64,000 nt of DNA from Trichomonas vaginalis G3 (GCF_026262505.1 NC_067208.1:14889962-14953961), one strand, 5' to 3'. Positions 40,082 through 49,507 are shown, counted from the stretch's first letter. Made by a program: numbers and translations. Notes: generated from the sequence alone by a model not told the origin.

Positions 40082-40878
40082 ATGGCAGAAGACATAATGG
40101 TTTATACTATTACGACTAAAAACCCTGAGTCATATAATTCTATAACAACAAACTTACAAAGTCCTCAAGGACGATATTGTAAACTAACCTTAAACACAAT
40201 GACGACTAAAGCTTGTTTTGCTCTTTTGACACCAGAAGACTTTATTGTTGTGAATGGTAAAAAATACTCCTTTGAAGATACTTACTCAGATATACCACCA
40301 ACAGGTTTTGTTGACTTATTTAATACTTTAAGGACGGATGTAACATGTGCTGCAACTAGAGCAGGTTTCATTATGTTTGGATGTCCGACTGAGTTTAGTA
40401 TAAACGATATGAGCTATAATACAAAACTTATATCTGGTTTTTACTACCAACAGTTTCCTATAACAGGAAAAGGTGTCATACAAGGAATGTCTATTCCATT
40501 GACATTAAGCACACCAATCTTATATATTGTTTCAAACTTAGGTTCAAAGTGTTATTCGAATGTTGACAGAAACTATTATGACCAAAAGATACTTATGCGT
40601 ATAAACAATACTTTCTCTGCTGGTTTGCCTATTTTCATTCGAATGCAGAATTTTCAACCTTAGTGAACTCAAACACTTTGGCAAGTATAACGTTGACATT
40701 AGTTGACGCAAACTTTGTTCCTGTAAAACTTTTATGTCCTATGTATTTGTCAATGACGGCAGAAAGTTTCGAATTGGAAGATGCAACTGGTGAAAGTATT
40801 GTATTACAAGAACAACTTCAACAACAAATAGCTCAAGAACAACAAATGCAACAAATGCAACAACAAAGTCAAGAATAA
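40082..40878 (+). CDS. Penton-like minor capsid protein, element B (broken)
   Basis: The protein opens MAEDIMVYTITTKNPESYNS and carries CFALLTPEDFIVVNGKKYSF and GFIMFGCPTEFSINDMSYNT. The last part encodes ASITLTLVDANFVPVKLLCP and a Gln-rich tail. This pattern fits the single jelly-roll minor capsid protein of Polintons, and the element A protein at 10383 aligns with it by eye. It lies 4 bases after the CCG-motif gene. It looks broken, at about one place. Confidence 0.7.
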
Positions 40879-40906
40879 AAAAAATATTTTTTTTATTTTT
40901 ATAAAA

Positions 40907-42142
40907 ATGTACAGAATAGATGTTTCAGATTTTTATGACTTCCAAGCATTCAGAAATATGTGTCCATTTAGAGACTATAACAAAGCAGTCGAGAATTTGA
41001 AACGTTTAGTCATTTATGTTGACTCTGCCCCAGAATGTTATGTCATGAAAGAATGGGATGTTGTCTTTAACAAACCAAGAGCAACAATAGTTTCAGAACA
41101 AGAATGTAGACAGAAACTTAAGAAAATAAAAGTCGTACAAGTTGGCATGAAGATGTTAGATGCTTGGGATATCTTATTGTCAAAGTTAGAAGATTTTTCA
41201 GTTCGAGGTATAAAGTTCTATACACCTTCTCCAAACTTCTATTCTATCTTCACTGGATATAAATATGAACAAGTAGAATGGAAAGAAAATATTATAGAAG
41301 CTTGGTTAGACCATGTCAAAGAAATTATATGCAATGGAAACGAAAAGGTTTATGAGTATATCTTATGTTGGTTTGCAAACATCTTACAACATCCAAGTGC
41401 TAAGAATGAAACTGCTCTCATTATAATTGGAAAACAAGGAACAGGTAAGAACACATTCTTTACAGATATTTTGTGCAAACTGTTAGAGGGCTATTCGAAC
41501 CCGAATATGACAAACTTAGAAAACATCTGCGGTAAATTTAACTCCTCAATAGAGAATATGAAACTTATAGTTTGCAATGAACTTCAAAGTATAGATACAA
41601 CAAAAATTTTGAACTCAGATGCTTTGAAGAGTCTTATAACAGACAAAGTTGGAGTTGTTGAAAGAAAATATAAAGACCAAAGAGTTTGTGAAAATGTTGC
41701 AAACTTCATTATGGTTTCAAACAATACTGTTCCGATGAAGTTAGAAAGTTCTGACAGAAGATATGTAGTTGTCAGAACGTCAGATTCTCATATGCAAGAT
41801 ACAGAATATTTTGACGACTTAGCAGAAACTTTGACATCTGACTTTTACAACCACTTGTTCTCATATTTCATGACATTAGATATTTCTAACTTCAATCCAA
41901 GACAAATTCCACATACCGAAGAGAGACAAACATTGTTAGAAGCAAACAAGAGTGTATATGAACTGTTCATAGATGAAACTGACTTTGTGTCATTAGATGA
42001 AAGGTCATTGTACGATTCGTATAAACAATATTGTCAAGAATATGGTTATATGGCAGCTTCTAAACGTACATTCTTGGCAAATGTCAAAAATCTTTTAGAT
42101 GTTCAGAATGGTGTATATACAAAGAAAAATTTTTCTGAGTAA
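40907..42142 (+). CDS. SF3 helicase, element B
   Basis: The 411-residue protein has Walker A IIGKQGTGKNTFFTD near residue 170, Walker B MKLIVCNELQSI near 225, the SF3 motif C region FIMVSNNTVPMKLESSDRRY near 285, and a C-terminal winged-helix-like part (YDSYKQYCQEYGYMAASKRT). It aligns with the helicase half of the element A primase-helicase, but there is no primase domain. The frame reads through. With no polymerase in the element, this may be its only replication enzyme. Confidence 0.87.
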   Translation: MYRIDVSDFYDFQAFRNMCPFRDYNKAVENLKRLVIYVDSAPECYVMKEWDVVFNKPRATIVSEQECRQKLKKIKVVQVGMKMLDAWDILLSKLEDFSVRGIKFYTPSPNFYSIFTGYKYEQVEWKENIIEAWLDHVKEIICNGNEKVYEYILCWFANILQHPSAKNETALIIIGKQGTGKNTFFTDILCKLLEGYSNPNMTNLENICGKFNSSIENMKLIVCNELQSIDTTKILNSDALKSLITDKVGVVERKYKDQRVCENVANFIMVSNNTVPMKLESSDRRYVVVRTSDSHMQDTEYFDDLAETLTSDFYNHLFSYFMTLDISNFNPRQIPHTEERQTLLEANKSVYELFIDETDFVSLDERSLYDSYKQYCQEYGYMAASKRTFLANVKNLLDVQNGVYTKKNFSE

Positions 42143-42178
42143 ATTTTAAAAAAAATATTTTTTTATCCGATAGAAAAG

Positions 42179-42598
42179 ATGACGAAATTCATCTCAGTAA
42201 ATAAGTACATGACAGAAGTCAAAGATAAGTTAGCTCCATTCGCATATTTGAATGTTTACTTCTACAATTTTGAAAAGTCTACATTTGACAAAATTTGGAA
42301 CATTGCACCAGTTAAGTTTGCTGTTGTTAGAAAAAGTGGTGCAACTTTTGAAGACTTATACATTGACGGTATGTTGACAGTCAAAGAAAATTTTGACAGA
42401 AAGTTCTCAAAACTCGAAGAAGGTAAAGCATACAAACTTGTTATACCTTATGAACCAAAGAAGACAGACGACTATGAATATTATGAGTCTAAGATAGTTG
42501 AAGTTCAAGGTAAGTTGGGTAAAAAGATTTTAGAGTCTAAGCCAGTGTTTGCTCCTAAAGAGGAAGAGAACATTGACATTGACCCAGAAATGTTCTAA
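42179..42598 (+). CDS. Unknown protein after the helicase (139 aa)
   Basis: MTKFISVNKYMTEVKDKLAP starts a mixed alpha/beta protein with FAVVRKSGATFEDLYIDGML, a KAYKLVIPYEPKK strand and an acidic tail (EEENIDIDPEMF). An acidic tail after a compact beta domain is common in single-stranded DNA-binding proteins, but I have no motif proof. The gene follows the helicase on the same strand. Confidence 0.55.
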   Translation: MTKFISVNKYMTEVKDKLAPFAYLNVYFYNFEKSTFDKIWNIAPVKFAVVRKSGATFEDLYIDGMLTVKENFDRKFSKLEEGKAYKLVIPYEPKKTDDYEYYESKIVEVQGKLGKKILESKPVFAPKEEENIDIDPEMF

Positions 42599-42614
42599 AA
42601 ATAAAATTTTATTT

Positions 42615-43064
42615 TTACATGTCAAATTTCTTTTTCTCTGGTTCAGGTTCTTTCTTCTCTTCTTCTACTTTCTTTTCTTTCTTTTCTCTCTTCTTCTTCT
42701 TCTCTGGTGGAGTTATGTCAAATTTGGCGCAACCATATTTATGTAAAAGTTCTTTGTCCTTTAATAGCTCATCTATTCTGTTTTCTATTTCATCTTCAAG
42801 AACAGCGCATGTGTCTTCTTTGCATTCTAAGAACTTTTGTTGGACTTCATCTTTCCAATCGGCGTCATCTCTGTCAACAAGTCTGTCATTGACAAATTTT
42901 AAGACTGCTCTGCTTAATGTTTTATGGTTCTTGTCATATTCCCAGAAACAGAACTTTAGAACAAATTCACCTTTCTTGTTTACACTATGTAAGATTTTAT
43001 GGTCGACAGATGTTTTGCTGTCGAAAAGTTTGTCTCGAATATAGATAGCGAAATCGCTCGACAT
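42615..43064 (-). CDS. Unknown protein with a Lys/Glu-rich tail (149 aa)
   Basis: The start is taken at the ATG giving MSSDFAIYIRDKLFDSKTSV. The first 110 residues look folded (GEFVLKFCFWEYDKNHKTLS), and the last 35 are nearly all Lys, Glu and Pro (EKKKKREKKEKKVEEEKKEP). It is divergent from the ATPase gene, with about 36 bases between starts. Function unknown. Confidence 0.5.
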   Translation of the reverse strand: MSSDFAIYIRDKLFDSKTSVDHKILHSVNKKGEFVLKFCFWEYDKNHKTLSRAVLKFVNDRLVDRDDADWKDEVQQKFLECKEDTCAVLEDEIENRIDELLKDKELLHKYGCAKFDITPPEKKKKREKKEKKVEEEKKEPEPEKKKFDM

Positions 43065-43100
43065 TTTCAAAAAGATAAAAATTTTAATTTTTCTAAAAAT

Positions 43101-43976
43101 ATGTTAGAAAAAAAGTTTGCTGACATTGACAAGAAATTTGAGAATGTTTTAAATAAGAACAAGAGGAAGTTGGAAAATGCTCAGATAAAGCCTATACATG
43201 ACAAGTTCTTATTTGCTCAGAATGGTATAACAGGTCTAATCGCACCACCTGGGTCGGGTAAGACTTTCACTTATCTTAAAATGGCTGCACAACAACAAGA
43301 ACTAGATGAGAAGAACCCATTCTATGAGTTAGTTGTTATTTGTAGTACTTCTGGTCAATTTGACCAAACCGTCAATTCGTTCAAAGATATTATAAAAAAG
43401 TCTAAGTTAGTATGTATAAAAGACTCTGAGTTGTTAGATTGGATAAAGAAGTACCAAAGAAGAGTTTTGAAGTACAATGCTATAAATGAGTATATAAATT
43501 CTAAGTTTAAAGACCCAAATGAGGAAATGCAGAGAATATTAGAGAAGAAACACTTCAGAAACAAACAGAAAGAGATAGAATACATTTCGAAGAAATTGCA
43601 ATCTTACGATTGGAAGACTTACCCTCATAGATGTCTTCTTATCTTAGATGACTTTGCTTCTCATCCTTTGTTAAAGAATAGAGAACAAGACATGTGTCGA
43701 ATTCTTAAGAAGCTCAGACACTTTAACATCTCAGTTGTCATTTGTGTACAGACAGCCAAGAGTTTAAGTAAGGATGTAAAGAGAATACTGACTGACATAA
43801 TACTTTTCCCTGGATTGTCCGAAGACGATTTCATGGAACTTATGAAAGAGTCCATGGCAGGTAAGTTTGACAGACATGAACTATGGGAGAAGTATAAAGT
43901 CATACAAGACCCTCATACTTCTTTCAGAATTCATATCTACGCAAACAAAGTTCAAATTGTAAAAAGTCAAGCTTGA
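43101..43976 (+). CDS. A32-like packaging ATPase, element B
   Basis: The protein has 291 residues from MLEKKFADIDKKFENVLNKN. Walker A is APPGSGKT at 48-55, and Walker B is CLLILDDFASH near 190, followed by LKKLRHFNISVVICVQTAKS. Poxvirus A32 and Polinton ATPases show this order. The frame reads through. It is clearly a different branch from the element A ATPase, whose P-loop is GKQNKGKT. Confidence 0.88.
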   Translation: MLEKKFADIDKKFENVLNKNKRKLENAQIKPIHDKFLFAQNGITGLIAPPGSGKTFTYLKMAAQQQELDEKNPFYELVVICSTSGQFDQTVNSFKDIIKKSKLVCIKDSELLDWIKKYQRRVLKYNAINEYINSKFKDPNEEMQRILEKKHFRNKQKEIEYISKKLQSYDWKTYPHRCLLILDDFASHPLLKNREQDMCRILKKLRHFNISVVICVQTAKSLSKDVKRILTDIILFPGLSEDDFMELMKESMAGKFDRHELWEKYKVIQDPHTSFRIHIYANKVQIVKSQA

Positions 43977-44482
43977 AAAATATAAGTGTTTGAGTCTTAG
44001 TCTGTTGTGGTGCTGGGGCTGTCGGTTCTTCTGACTTTGGAATGGACTCGGTTGGTGGTACGTCGGACATTCGTTTGTGTCCTGTCGGAAGGAAGAGTTC
44101 TTCCAGTTGGATGGAAGAGTTCTTCCTGTTGGAAGGAAAATTTTTTCCTGTCGGATGGAAAAATTTTTCCTGTCGGATGGAAAATTTTTTTCTGAAGTTC
44201 GACCAAAAAGTTCTCAATTTTCGAAAATTTGAATGGTTTACGGACGGACAACTGGAAAATTTTTTCCTGTCGGAAGGAAAATTTTTTCCTGTCGGAAGGA
44301 AAATTTTTTCCTGTCGGATGGAAGAGTTCTTCCTGTCGGAAGGAAAATTTTTTCCTGTCGGAAGGAAGAGTTCTTCCTGTCGGATGGAAGGACTCGGAAT
44401 GCCAGAAGGATTTGACGAGGCAATTTACCTAATTGAGCTACTTGAGCCATCTGAAGTCAAGCTTGAAAAATAAATGGTTCAT
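43977..44482. repeat. GGAAGG/TTCCTGTCGG tandem array between convergent genes
   Basis: From about 44080 to 44395 a unit of about 24 bases, TTTTTTCCTGTCGGA(A/T)GGAA with an AAAATT or GAGTTC core, is repeated about ten times. It is flanked by a direct repeat, GTCAAGCTTGAAAAATA, at 43967-43983 and 44457-44473, the first being the end of the ATPase gene. Frames are open in several phases on both strands, simply because the unit length is a multiple of three and lacks stops. Confidence 0.85.
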
Positions 44483-45262
44483 CTACCCTACTTGTTTGAA
44501 GTTGTCAAAATACTCTGTTATTTTTTCCTTTAACAATGGCAAATCTTCTTTGAAGGTAAGAATTGTACAACCTTTAATATCATAGTGTGTTTGAGGTAAC
44601 GTATCTTGAACTATTTGTTTCACATCTTCATTTGGTGTCATTGAAATCGGTAAGTTTTCGCGATAGAACCAATTTCTGTCAGATTTGTAAATCTTAGCAA
44701 GGTCGTAAAAGCTTTTGTTGTTTCTTCTGACTAAATGCAACATAACCATATCTCTGTCTTCTTCTTTCTCCATCTCTTCAGTATAAATCATATACTTATA
44801 GTTCTTTTCCTTTCCTTTTGGTACCGAACGTGGTATTCTTTTCTGAAGGCTTTTGTCTTCTTTCATCATATCTTCTCTCTGCTTTGTACAAAGTTCGTCA
44901 AGTAGCATAAGTATGTAGATTGCATAACGAGGTGAAGCCCACATTGCTATTGAACTAACTAGGAACTTATGAACATATATACCTTTTAGATGTGATGGTA
45001 AGTTTTGTCTGTCTTGGTACATCTTTTTAAGTTCTACATGTTCAAACTCACTGAGGAGTTCATGAGTGCTATTTAATTCAAACCAGTCTTGTGGTTTCTT
45101 AGTATCTGGAGCAAAACATGCTGTCAAAATACTTTGCATTTGGTACATATCGTCTTTGACCGAACGAATGAGACGTAACTGTTTGTTAAACTGAACCCAC
45201 TCATATTCTTCATTTATAGCTTCATGAACGATAACTGTTGTTGTGTTCTCTGTTGTTGACAT
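44483..45262 (-). CDS. KilA-N protein with viral C-terminal domain, element B
   Basis: The start is at MSTTENTTTVIVHEAINEEY, where the shared upstream box ends; the longer frame lacks an earlier ATG. The KilA-N core shows WVQFNKQLRLIRSVKDDMY, KPQDWFELNSTHELLSEF and LKGIYVHKFLVSSIAMWASP. The C-terminal half (KNYKYMIYTEEMEKEEDRDM, then VRRNNKSFYDLAKIYKSDRN) resembles accessory domains that follow KilA-N in poxvirus- and iridovirus-type proteins. A transcription or replication regulator is likely. The frame reads through. Confidence 0.78.
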   Translation of the reverse strand: MSTTENTTTVIVHEAINEEYEWVQFNKQLRLIRSVKDDMYQMQSILTACFAPDTKKPQDWFELNSTHELLSEFEHVELKKMYQDRQNLPSHLKGIYVHKFLVSSIAMWASPRYAIYILMLLDELCTKQREDMMKEDKSLQKRIPRSVPKGKEKNYKYMIYTEEMEKEEDRDMVMLHLVRRNNKSFYDLAKIYKSDRNWFYRENLPISMTPNEDVKQIVQDTLPQTHYDIKGCTILTFKEDLPLLKEKITEYFDNFKQVG

Positions 45263-45325
45263 ATCTGTCTTTACATACAAAATAAAAAAATAAATAAAAA
45301 TAAAACTAACTTTATTTTTTCTGAC
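45263..45325 (-). promoter_or_regulatory. Conserved upstream box, KilA-N gene 1 of element B
   Basis: On the minus strand it reads AAATAAAGTTAGTTTT, T-rich DNA, then TTTTTTATTTTGTATGTAA just before ACAGATATG. It is nearly the same as 12512-12585 in element A. Confidence 0.75.
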
Positions 45326-45352
45326 TTTCACAAAAGACCAAAAATAAACGCT

Positions 45353-45964
45353 TTACATGTATTTTTCAGTAACTTCGTCAAATAATTTTATAGCTTTATC
45401 TATCTCATCTACTTCAAACGTTTCCTTACCTTTCGTGGGAGCACCATACATTTTCTCAAACTTTTCAAGTAGTTCTGTTTCTGCAGCTCTCATATCATTA
45501 ACAAACACAACCTTGACTCTATTGACTGTACTGTCATATCTTTGAGTTATATTATATGTTCTTCCTATCTTATATCTTTTTGTATTGAAGTCCTTCGGTT
45601 TCTGAACGATGTAAAGTAAGCCTTCACTGCAACGTTCTGAGTCGAACGAACCATATGTTATGAAGTTATATCCAACAACTGGGTCTAACCATAACAAAAC
45701 TATTGGTATAAGACTTTTGTCTATAAGATATGCTCTTGTTCCATGAAATGCTACTGATATCATAAGCTCAGGATTTCTTGTCAAAATTTTCTGAGTAGAA
45801 GCAATTCTAACCCAGTCCTTCGGTCTCTTTCCAGATGGAGAGAAAATGTCTGACAAAGAATATTTGTTGTATTTCTTTGAGTATCTTACGTTTAAATCAC
45901 CTATTCTAACCAATTTGGTGTCATTGTCTATCTTTCTAACTGTTTCAAACTCATTGTTTGACAT
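45353..45964 (-). CDS. KilA-N plus T5orf172 (GIY-YIG-like) protein, element B
   Basis: The protein has 203 residues from MSNNEFETVRKIDNDTKLVR. The N-terminal KilA-N-type part has GKRPKDWVRIASTQKI and IPIVLLWLDPVVGYNFITYG. The C-terminal part is T5orf172/MUG113-like: GLLYIVQKPKDFNTKRYKIG with YKIGRT at 131-136, VFVNDMRAAETELLEKFEKM, then a FEVDE end. T5orf172 is related to GIY-YIG nucleases; the pairing is typical of large DNA viruses. It may bind and nick DNA. The frame reads through. Same strand and same upstream box as the 44483 gene. Confidence 0.8.
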   Translation of the reverse strand: MSNNEFETVRKIDNDTKLVRIGDLNVRYSKKYNKYSLSDIFSPSGKRPKDWVRIASTQKILTRNPELMISVAFHGTRAYLIDKSLIPIVLLWLDPVVGYNFITYGSFDSERCSEGLLYIVQKPKDFNTKRYKIGRTYNITQRYDSTVNRVKVVFVNDMRAAETELLEKFEKMYGAPTKGKETFEVDEIDKAIKLFDEVTEKYM

Positions 45965-46025
45965 ATCTGTCTTTACATACAAAATAAAAAAATAAATAAA
46001 AATAAAAATAACTTTATTTTTTCTA
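45965..46025 (-). promoter_or_regulatory. Conserved upstream box, KilA-N gene 2 of element B
   Basis: The minus strand has AAAAAATAAAGTTATTTTTA, T-rich DNA and TTTTTTATTTTGTATGTAA, then ACAGATATG. Same type as 45263-45325. Confidence 0.75.
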
Positions 46026-46458
46026 TCTTAAGGAAATTCATGATTTTTGTTGCTGAATTCAGTAAAAATATATTTTAGGGTAGAAGGTGACATCTCACCC
46101 GTTTTCTCACCTGTTTTCTAACCTCTTGAATTTTCATGATTTCATCGTAAATGTTTTGTCAAGACTTCTTCGTATATGCTTTGTCAAGACTTCTTCGTAA
46201 ATGTTTTGTCAAGACTTCATCGTAATGAGCGTAAATCAGACAAAAATATATTTTAGGTGAAGAGGTGACATCTCACCTGTTTTCTCACCTGTTTTCTCAC
46301 CCAAGTTATTTTTTAAATTTTGTGAAAACTCAACGGTTTGACACATGCCCTAAAAATTATTTTACTCAGAATTTTGTTGCTGAATTCAGCAAAAAATAAT
46401 GTTTAGGTGAAGAGGTGAGATGTCACCTGTTTTCTCACCTCTTTTCTCACCTGTTATT
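46026..46458 (+). repeat. Repeat array with AGGTGA palindromes, TTTTGTCAAGAC units and KilA-N scraps
   Basis: Palindromic AGGTGA/TCACCT blocks lie at about 46078-46124, 46255-46302 and 46404-46452. Units of TTTTGTCAAGACTTCTTCGT lie at about 46154-46225. TTTTTGTTGCTGAATTCAG lies at about 46044 and again near 46371; the same string ends the KilA-N match at 12900-12918. Orientation is as at 33959-34277. Confidence 0.8.
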
Positions 46459-47400
46459 TTATAAGCGTTTTACATGAATTGTACGATGTATATTTGAAAT
46501 CCTAAACAGTTTTGTAGCTTCTATTTCTTCTGTCAGTACATCGAATGTTTTAACGATACCGAAAGTTTCTTTATACTTCTTCTTGACGTCAGATAATAGG
46601 AAATCGTCAGCAGTTGGATAGTTTTTGTTCAGAAATGCTAACATATCCATTTTATTTTCTGCTGGCTTTTCTGCTTCTTTCTTTAAGTCTGCATAGTCGT
46701 TTCGCATACGTTCTATCTCTTTGACGGAGTAGTTATATTTCCTCATTGCTGCTTTACATTTAGAACATTGCGGATTCATTTTTGCGTTATATTCTGAAAC
46801 CTTACCTGCTAAAACAACCAAGGCGTCAATTGCTCTCTTCATCTCAAACATAGCGGGTCTTATCTGTTCATTCCATACCTTACCCCTACTATCTTTATCT
46901 CTTATTTCCCATACACATTTTGCAACTAATGAAACAAAGTTGTCGTAGGTCTTAAATTCTTCAGATTTGTAAAGGTCAGAGATGTTCTTATATAACATGT
47001 CGCAATCTTTGTCCATAACCTTATGGTTGCAATGAAAACCAAGGAATTCATAATTTACCTTTCGTATGAACTTCTTTATTTCTACTGAGTCAGTTGGTTT
47101 CACTTCAATTTCGTCAAATTCGGGAATAGTGAGTTTTTGCTGCTGAATTTCAGGCAATTTAGGCAAATGGTCAATAATGTCCTGCATTTCATAAAGATAC
47201 TGTTCATTTGTTTCATCTTTCGCACTACAGTCTAAATTACTTGTTAACAATTCCTGCTTTATCTTCTGGATTTTTGTTTCGAAAGTATATGAAGAAGGAA
47301 TGAAGTTTTTCATCTCTACCAACATAGATGTTGGATTCATGACTAACGAGTTTGGTGCTGTAGTTGTTTGAACTGTTGTTGTGCCGATTGTTGAAATCAT
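46459..47400 (-). CDS. Unknown protein bracketed by inverted repeat arrays (313 aa)
   Basis: The start MISTIGTTTVQTTTAPNSLV leads to a helical protein with MKNFIPSSYTFETKIQKIKQ, MDKDCDMLYKNISDLY, a CSKCKAAM pair and a C-terminal LSDVKKKYKETFGIVKTFDV that looks like a winged helix. It carries the same upstream T-rich box (ending TTTTTTATTTTGTATAAAAG) as the KilA-N genes. I cannot name a family. Placement among KilA-N genes suggests replication or regulation. The frame reads through. Confidence 0.6.
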   Translation of the reverse strand: MISTIGTTTVQTTTAPNSLVMNPTSMLVEMKNFIPSSYTFETKIQKIKQELLTSNLDCSAKDETNEQYLYEMQDIIDHLPKLPEIQQQKLTIPEFDEIEVKPTDSVEIKKFIRKVNYEFLGFHCNHKVMDKDCDMLYKNISDLYKSEEFKTYDNFVSLVAKCVWEIRDKDSRGKVWNEQIRPAMFEMKRAIDALVVLAGKVSEYNAKMNPQCSKCKAAMRKYNYSVKEIERMRNDYADLKKEAEKPAENKMDMLAFLNKNYPTADDFLLSDVKKKYKETFGIVKTFDVLTEEIEATKLFRISNIHRTIHVKRL

Positions 47401-47460
47401 GTCTTTTATACAAAATAAAAAAATAAATAAAATAAAAAAAATAAAACTAACATTATTTTT
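47401..47460 (-). promoter_or_regulatory. Conserved upstream box of the 313-residue protein gene
   Basis: The minus strand shows AATAATGTTAGTTTTATTTT followed by T-rich DNA and TTTTTTATTTTGTATAAAAG before the ATG; a diverged form of the KilA-N box. Confidence 0.65.
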
Positions 47461-47800
47461 GGTCTTTTGTGAAAATTCATGAGGTGAGAAAAGAGGTGAG
47501 AAAACAGGTGAGATGTCACCTCTTCACCTAAACATTATTTTTGGGTCATTTACGCTCATTACGATGAAGTTTCGACAAAACATTTACGATGAAGTTTCGA
47601 CAAAACATTTACGATGAAGTTTCGACAAAACATAAACGAAGAAGTTTCGACAAAACATTTACGATGAAGAAGTTTCGACAAAACATTTACGAAGAAGTCT
47701 TGACAAAACATTTACGATGAAATTCATGAAAATTCATGAGGTGAGAAAAGAGGTGAGAAAACGGGTGAGATGTCACCTCTTCACCTAAACATTATTTTTA
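47461..47800 (-). repeat. Reversed repeat array (AGGTGA palindromes and TCGACAAAACATTTACGA units)
   Basis: The array runs opposite to 46026-46458. GAGGTGAGAAAAGAGGTGAG blocks lie near 47482-47528 and 47738-47788, with about six TTTCGACAAAACATTTACGA units between. The unit shares GACAA..CATTTACGA with element A near 12495. The 46459 gene is thus bracketed by inverted arrays. Confidence 0.8.
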
Positions 47801-47802
47801 CT

Positions 47803-47930
47803 GAATTTAGCAACAAAATGAACGAGGTCAGGATGTATGTTGCTGAATTCATTCATAACACCCTTTGTAAGCTCATAAAATGTTTGTTTTGAGGTCGAGC
47901 CACTTTTGGCTCCACCGTATTCTTTCAACC
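47803..47930 (-). pseudogene. KilA-N gene relic closely matching element A
   Basis: On the minus strand this reads GGTTGAAAGAATACGGTGGA and on to CATTTTGTTGCTAAATTCAG. It matches 12785-12914 of element A with only about ten differences, far closer than any other pair of genes in the two elements. It is a fossil piece. It abuts the triplicated module at 47930-47941. Confidence 0.8.
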
Positions 47931-47962
47931 TGAAGCATTTAATATATGTAAAAATATATTGT

Positions 47963-48547
47963 TTTAAAATGGTATGCCATATAGCTTCTTGAATTTGTTA
48001 AGAAGTATTCGAACGTATTTTCCATCTGTATCTCTAGTGTTTACATAAGCATAGCCCGCCTTAGTAAAATATACTTGTAATTTCCTATAGTTTACGCCGG
48101 TATAAAGTAGAAAGAGTCTTGTTCTTCGCTATAGTAGTAAAACTCCAACGTATGCTTGCCATAGTCTGTAATTTCAATTGTTTCATCTTCTAGTTCGTCG
48201 ACAAATTCGAATACAATATCTCTTAATTTACCTTTGTTCTTATTGTTTTCAGAATAAGTGACCCAACGTAAGTTTTCAAGTCTATTGTCGTTTCTTATAT
48301 GGTTTATATGGTCTACAAAAGGTAAATTGTTAGGATTCAGTATAAAATGAGTTGCAATGACAACATGTTTAAGATAGTGTTTTCCACCCATCTTCATATC
48401 AGCATATCCGTCATTTCGCTCCCATTCGCTTAAAACTCTTTTTGTCTTTTGTTTTCTGACTTCAAATGACTCACAACAGTGAATTTCATATTTCTCATCT
48501 AACAAACAAGTTTCCCAACGGTCTTCTCCAACAAACTCAGCGTACAT
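47963..48547 (-). CDS. HNH endonuclease, module copy 1 (broken)
   Basis: Starts MYAEFVGEDRWETCLLDEKY. The NUMOD4-like beginning leads into an HNH_3 core, VVIATHFILNPNNLPFVDHI then RNDNRLENLRWVTYSENN, as in phage and viral free-standing endonucleases. This copy looks broken; copy 2 reads through. Confidence 0.8.
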
Positions 48548-48646
48548 TTCAAATAAAATAAAAAAAATATATTGTTTTAAAAATAAATTGTTTTCATGAG
48601 TTTTCTACGATGTTAGAAAAAATGTTATTTTCTAATATCTTCACAT

Positions 48647-49507
48647 TCAATACTTTTTCAGCACTTTTCCGTAGTTATATATGAAAGACAATTCGAGATA
48701 AAAGTCATAGTACAATGGAATAATATGTTGCACACCATTTGTTGTGAACCAAACTTGAAAGTCAGAGAAACTGTTACTAGATGGTTCGTAGAATTTAGAA
48801 GCAAAGTCATAAAAGTCCTTACCAATACATAGAAAACTATTGTTGCTTGAACTGAAACTTGCATGACACATAACATTTTGAGGGTCAAACACGTTTCTAT
48901 AAACTGTCAAATCTGCTGGTGGAAGTATAAATTGAAATGGACCATCTGGTGGTAATGGTTCGTTCTGGTTTAGTAACCGAAGAAATTGTGCCCAAGAACG
49001 TTTGTCTACTTCCCAAAATAAAAACTCTGTATCTCTTGGAGGGTTAATTTCAATCTTTTGAAATGAAACGGTGGAGTTCATCTTGTCATATTCTAGTTTC
49101 AGATAGTATGTTCCATTTAGTAAAGAGTCGTATTTTTCTTGAAATTCCCAATAATATTTGTTCATTTGAGTTTGAAAGTCATTTAGAGTTTTCTCAAGAC
49201 TTTCGTCTGAACGAACTGTAAAGATTCTCATTTCGTCAAATTTGTCTATTAGACCATCAGAACCTTTATACTGCCCATGAAAATATACTACGAACATAAA
49301 TGCGTTAGTTCTATTTGAAAACAAAACTCTTCTAAATCCTATTGCCTTTGCATCTGAAGGACTTTGAAGCCAACGAATTGGATAGTCAAACCTGTATGTT
49401 CGGGATGAAATTTCTTCATCTGATATTGTCCTACCAGCATTTGTAAAGATATAGTCTAACGGTTTTGTATCTGCTACTTTTGTTCTTTGTTTTTCAACCT
49501 GAAGCAT
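48647..49507 (-). CDS. Virion-like protein, module copy 1 (286 aa)
   Basis: Starts MLQVEKQRTKVADTKPLDYI. The conserved C-terminal part reads HASFSSSNNSFLCIGKDFYD, SDFQVWFTTNGVQHIIPLYY and FYLELSFIYNYGKVL. A diverged relative lies at 57347-58193, next to fibre and VI/X-like genes, so a virion surface or minor capsid role is likely. Family unknown to me. The frame reads through. Confidence 0.65.
   Translation of the reverse strand: MLQVEKQRTKVADTKPLDYIFTNAGRTISDEEISSRTYRFDYPIRWLQSPSDAKAIGFRRVLFSNRTNAFMFVVYFHGQYKGSDGLIDKFDEMRIFTVRSDESLEKTLNDFQTQMNKYYWEFQEKYDSLLNGTYYLKLEYDKMNSTVSFQKIEINPPRDTEFLFWEVDKRSWAQFLRLLNQNEPLPPDGPFQFILPPADLTVYRNVFDPQNVMCHASFSSSNNSFLCIGKDFYDFASKFYEPSSNSFSDFQVWFTTNGVQHIIPLYYDFYLELSFIYNYGKVLKKY

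Noticed and set aside
44007-44473. Overlapping frames of 60-143 residues in the GGAAGG array
   Set aside because: The unit is stop-free in many phases on both strands, so open frames follow from the repeat; no independent coding evidence.
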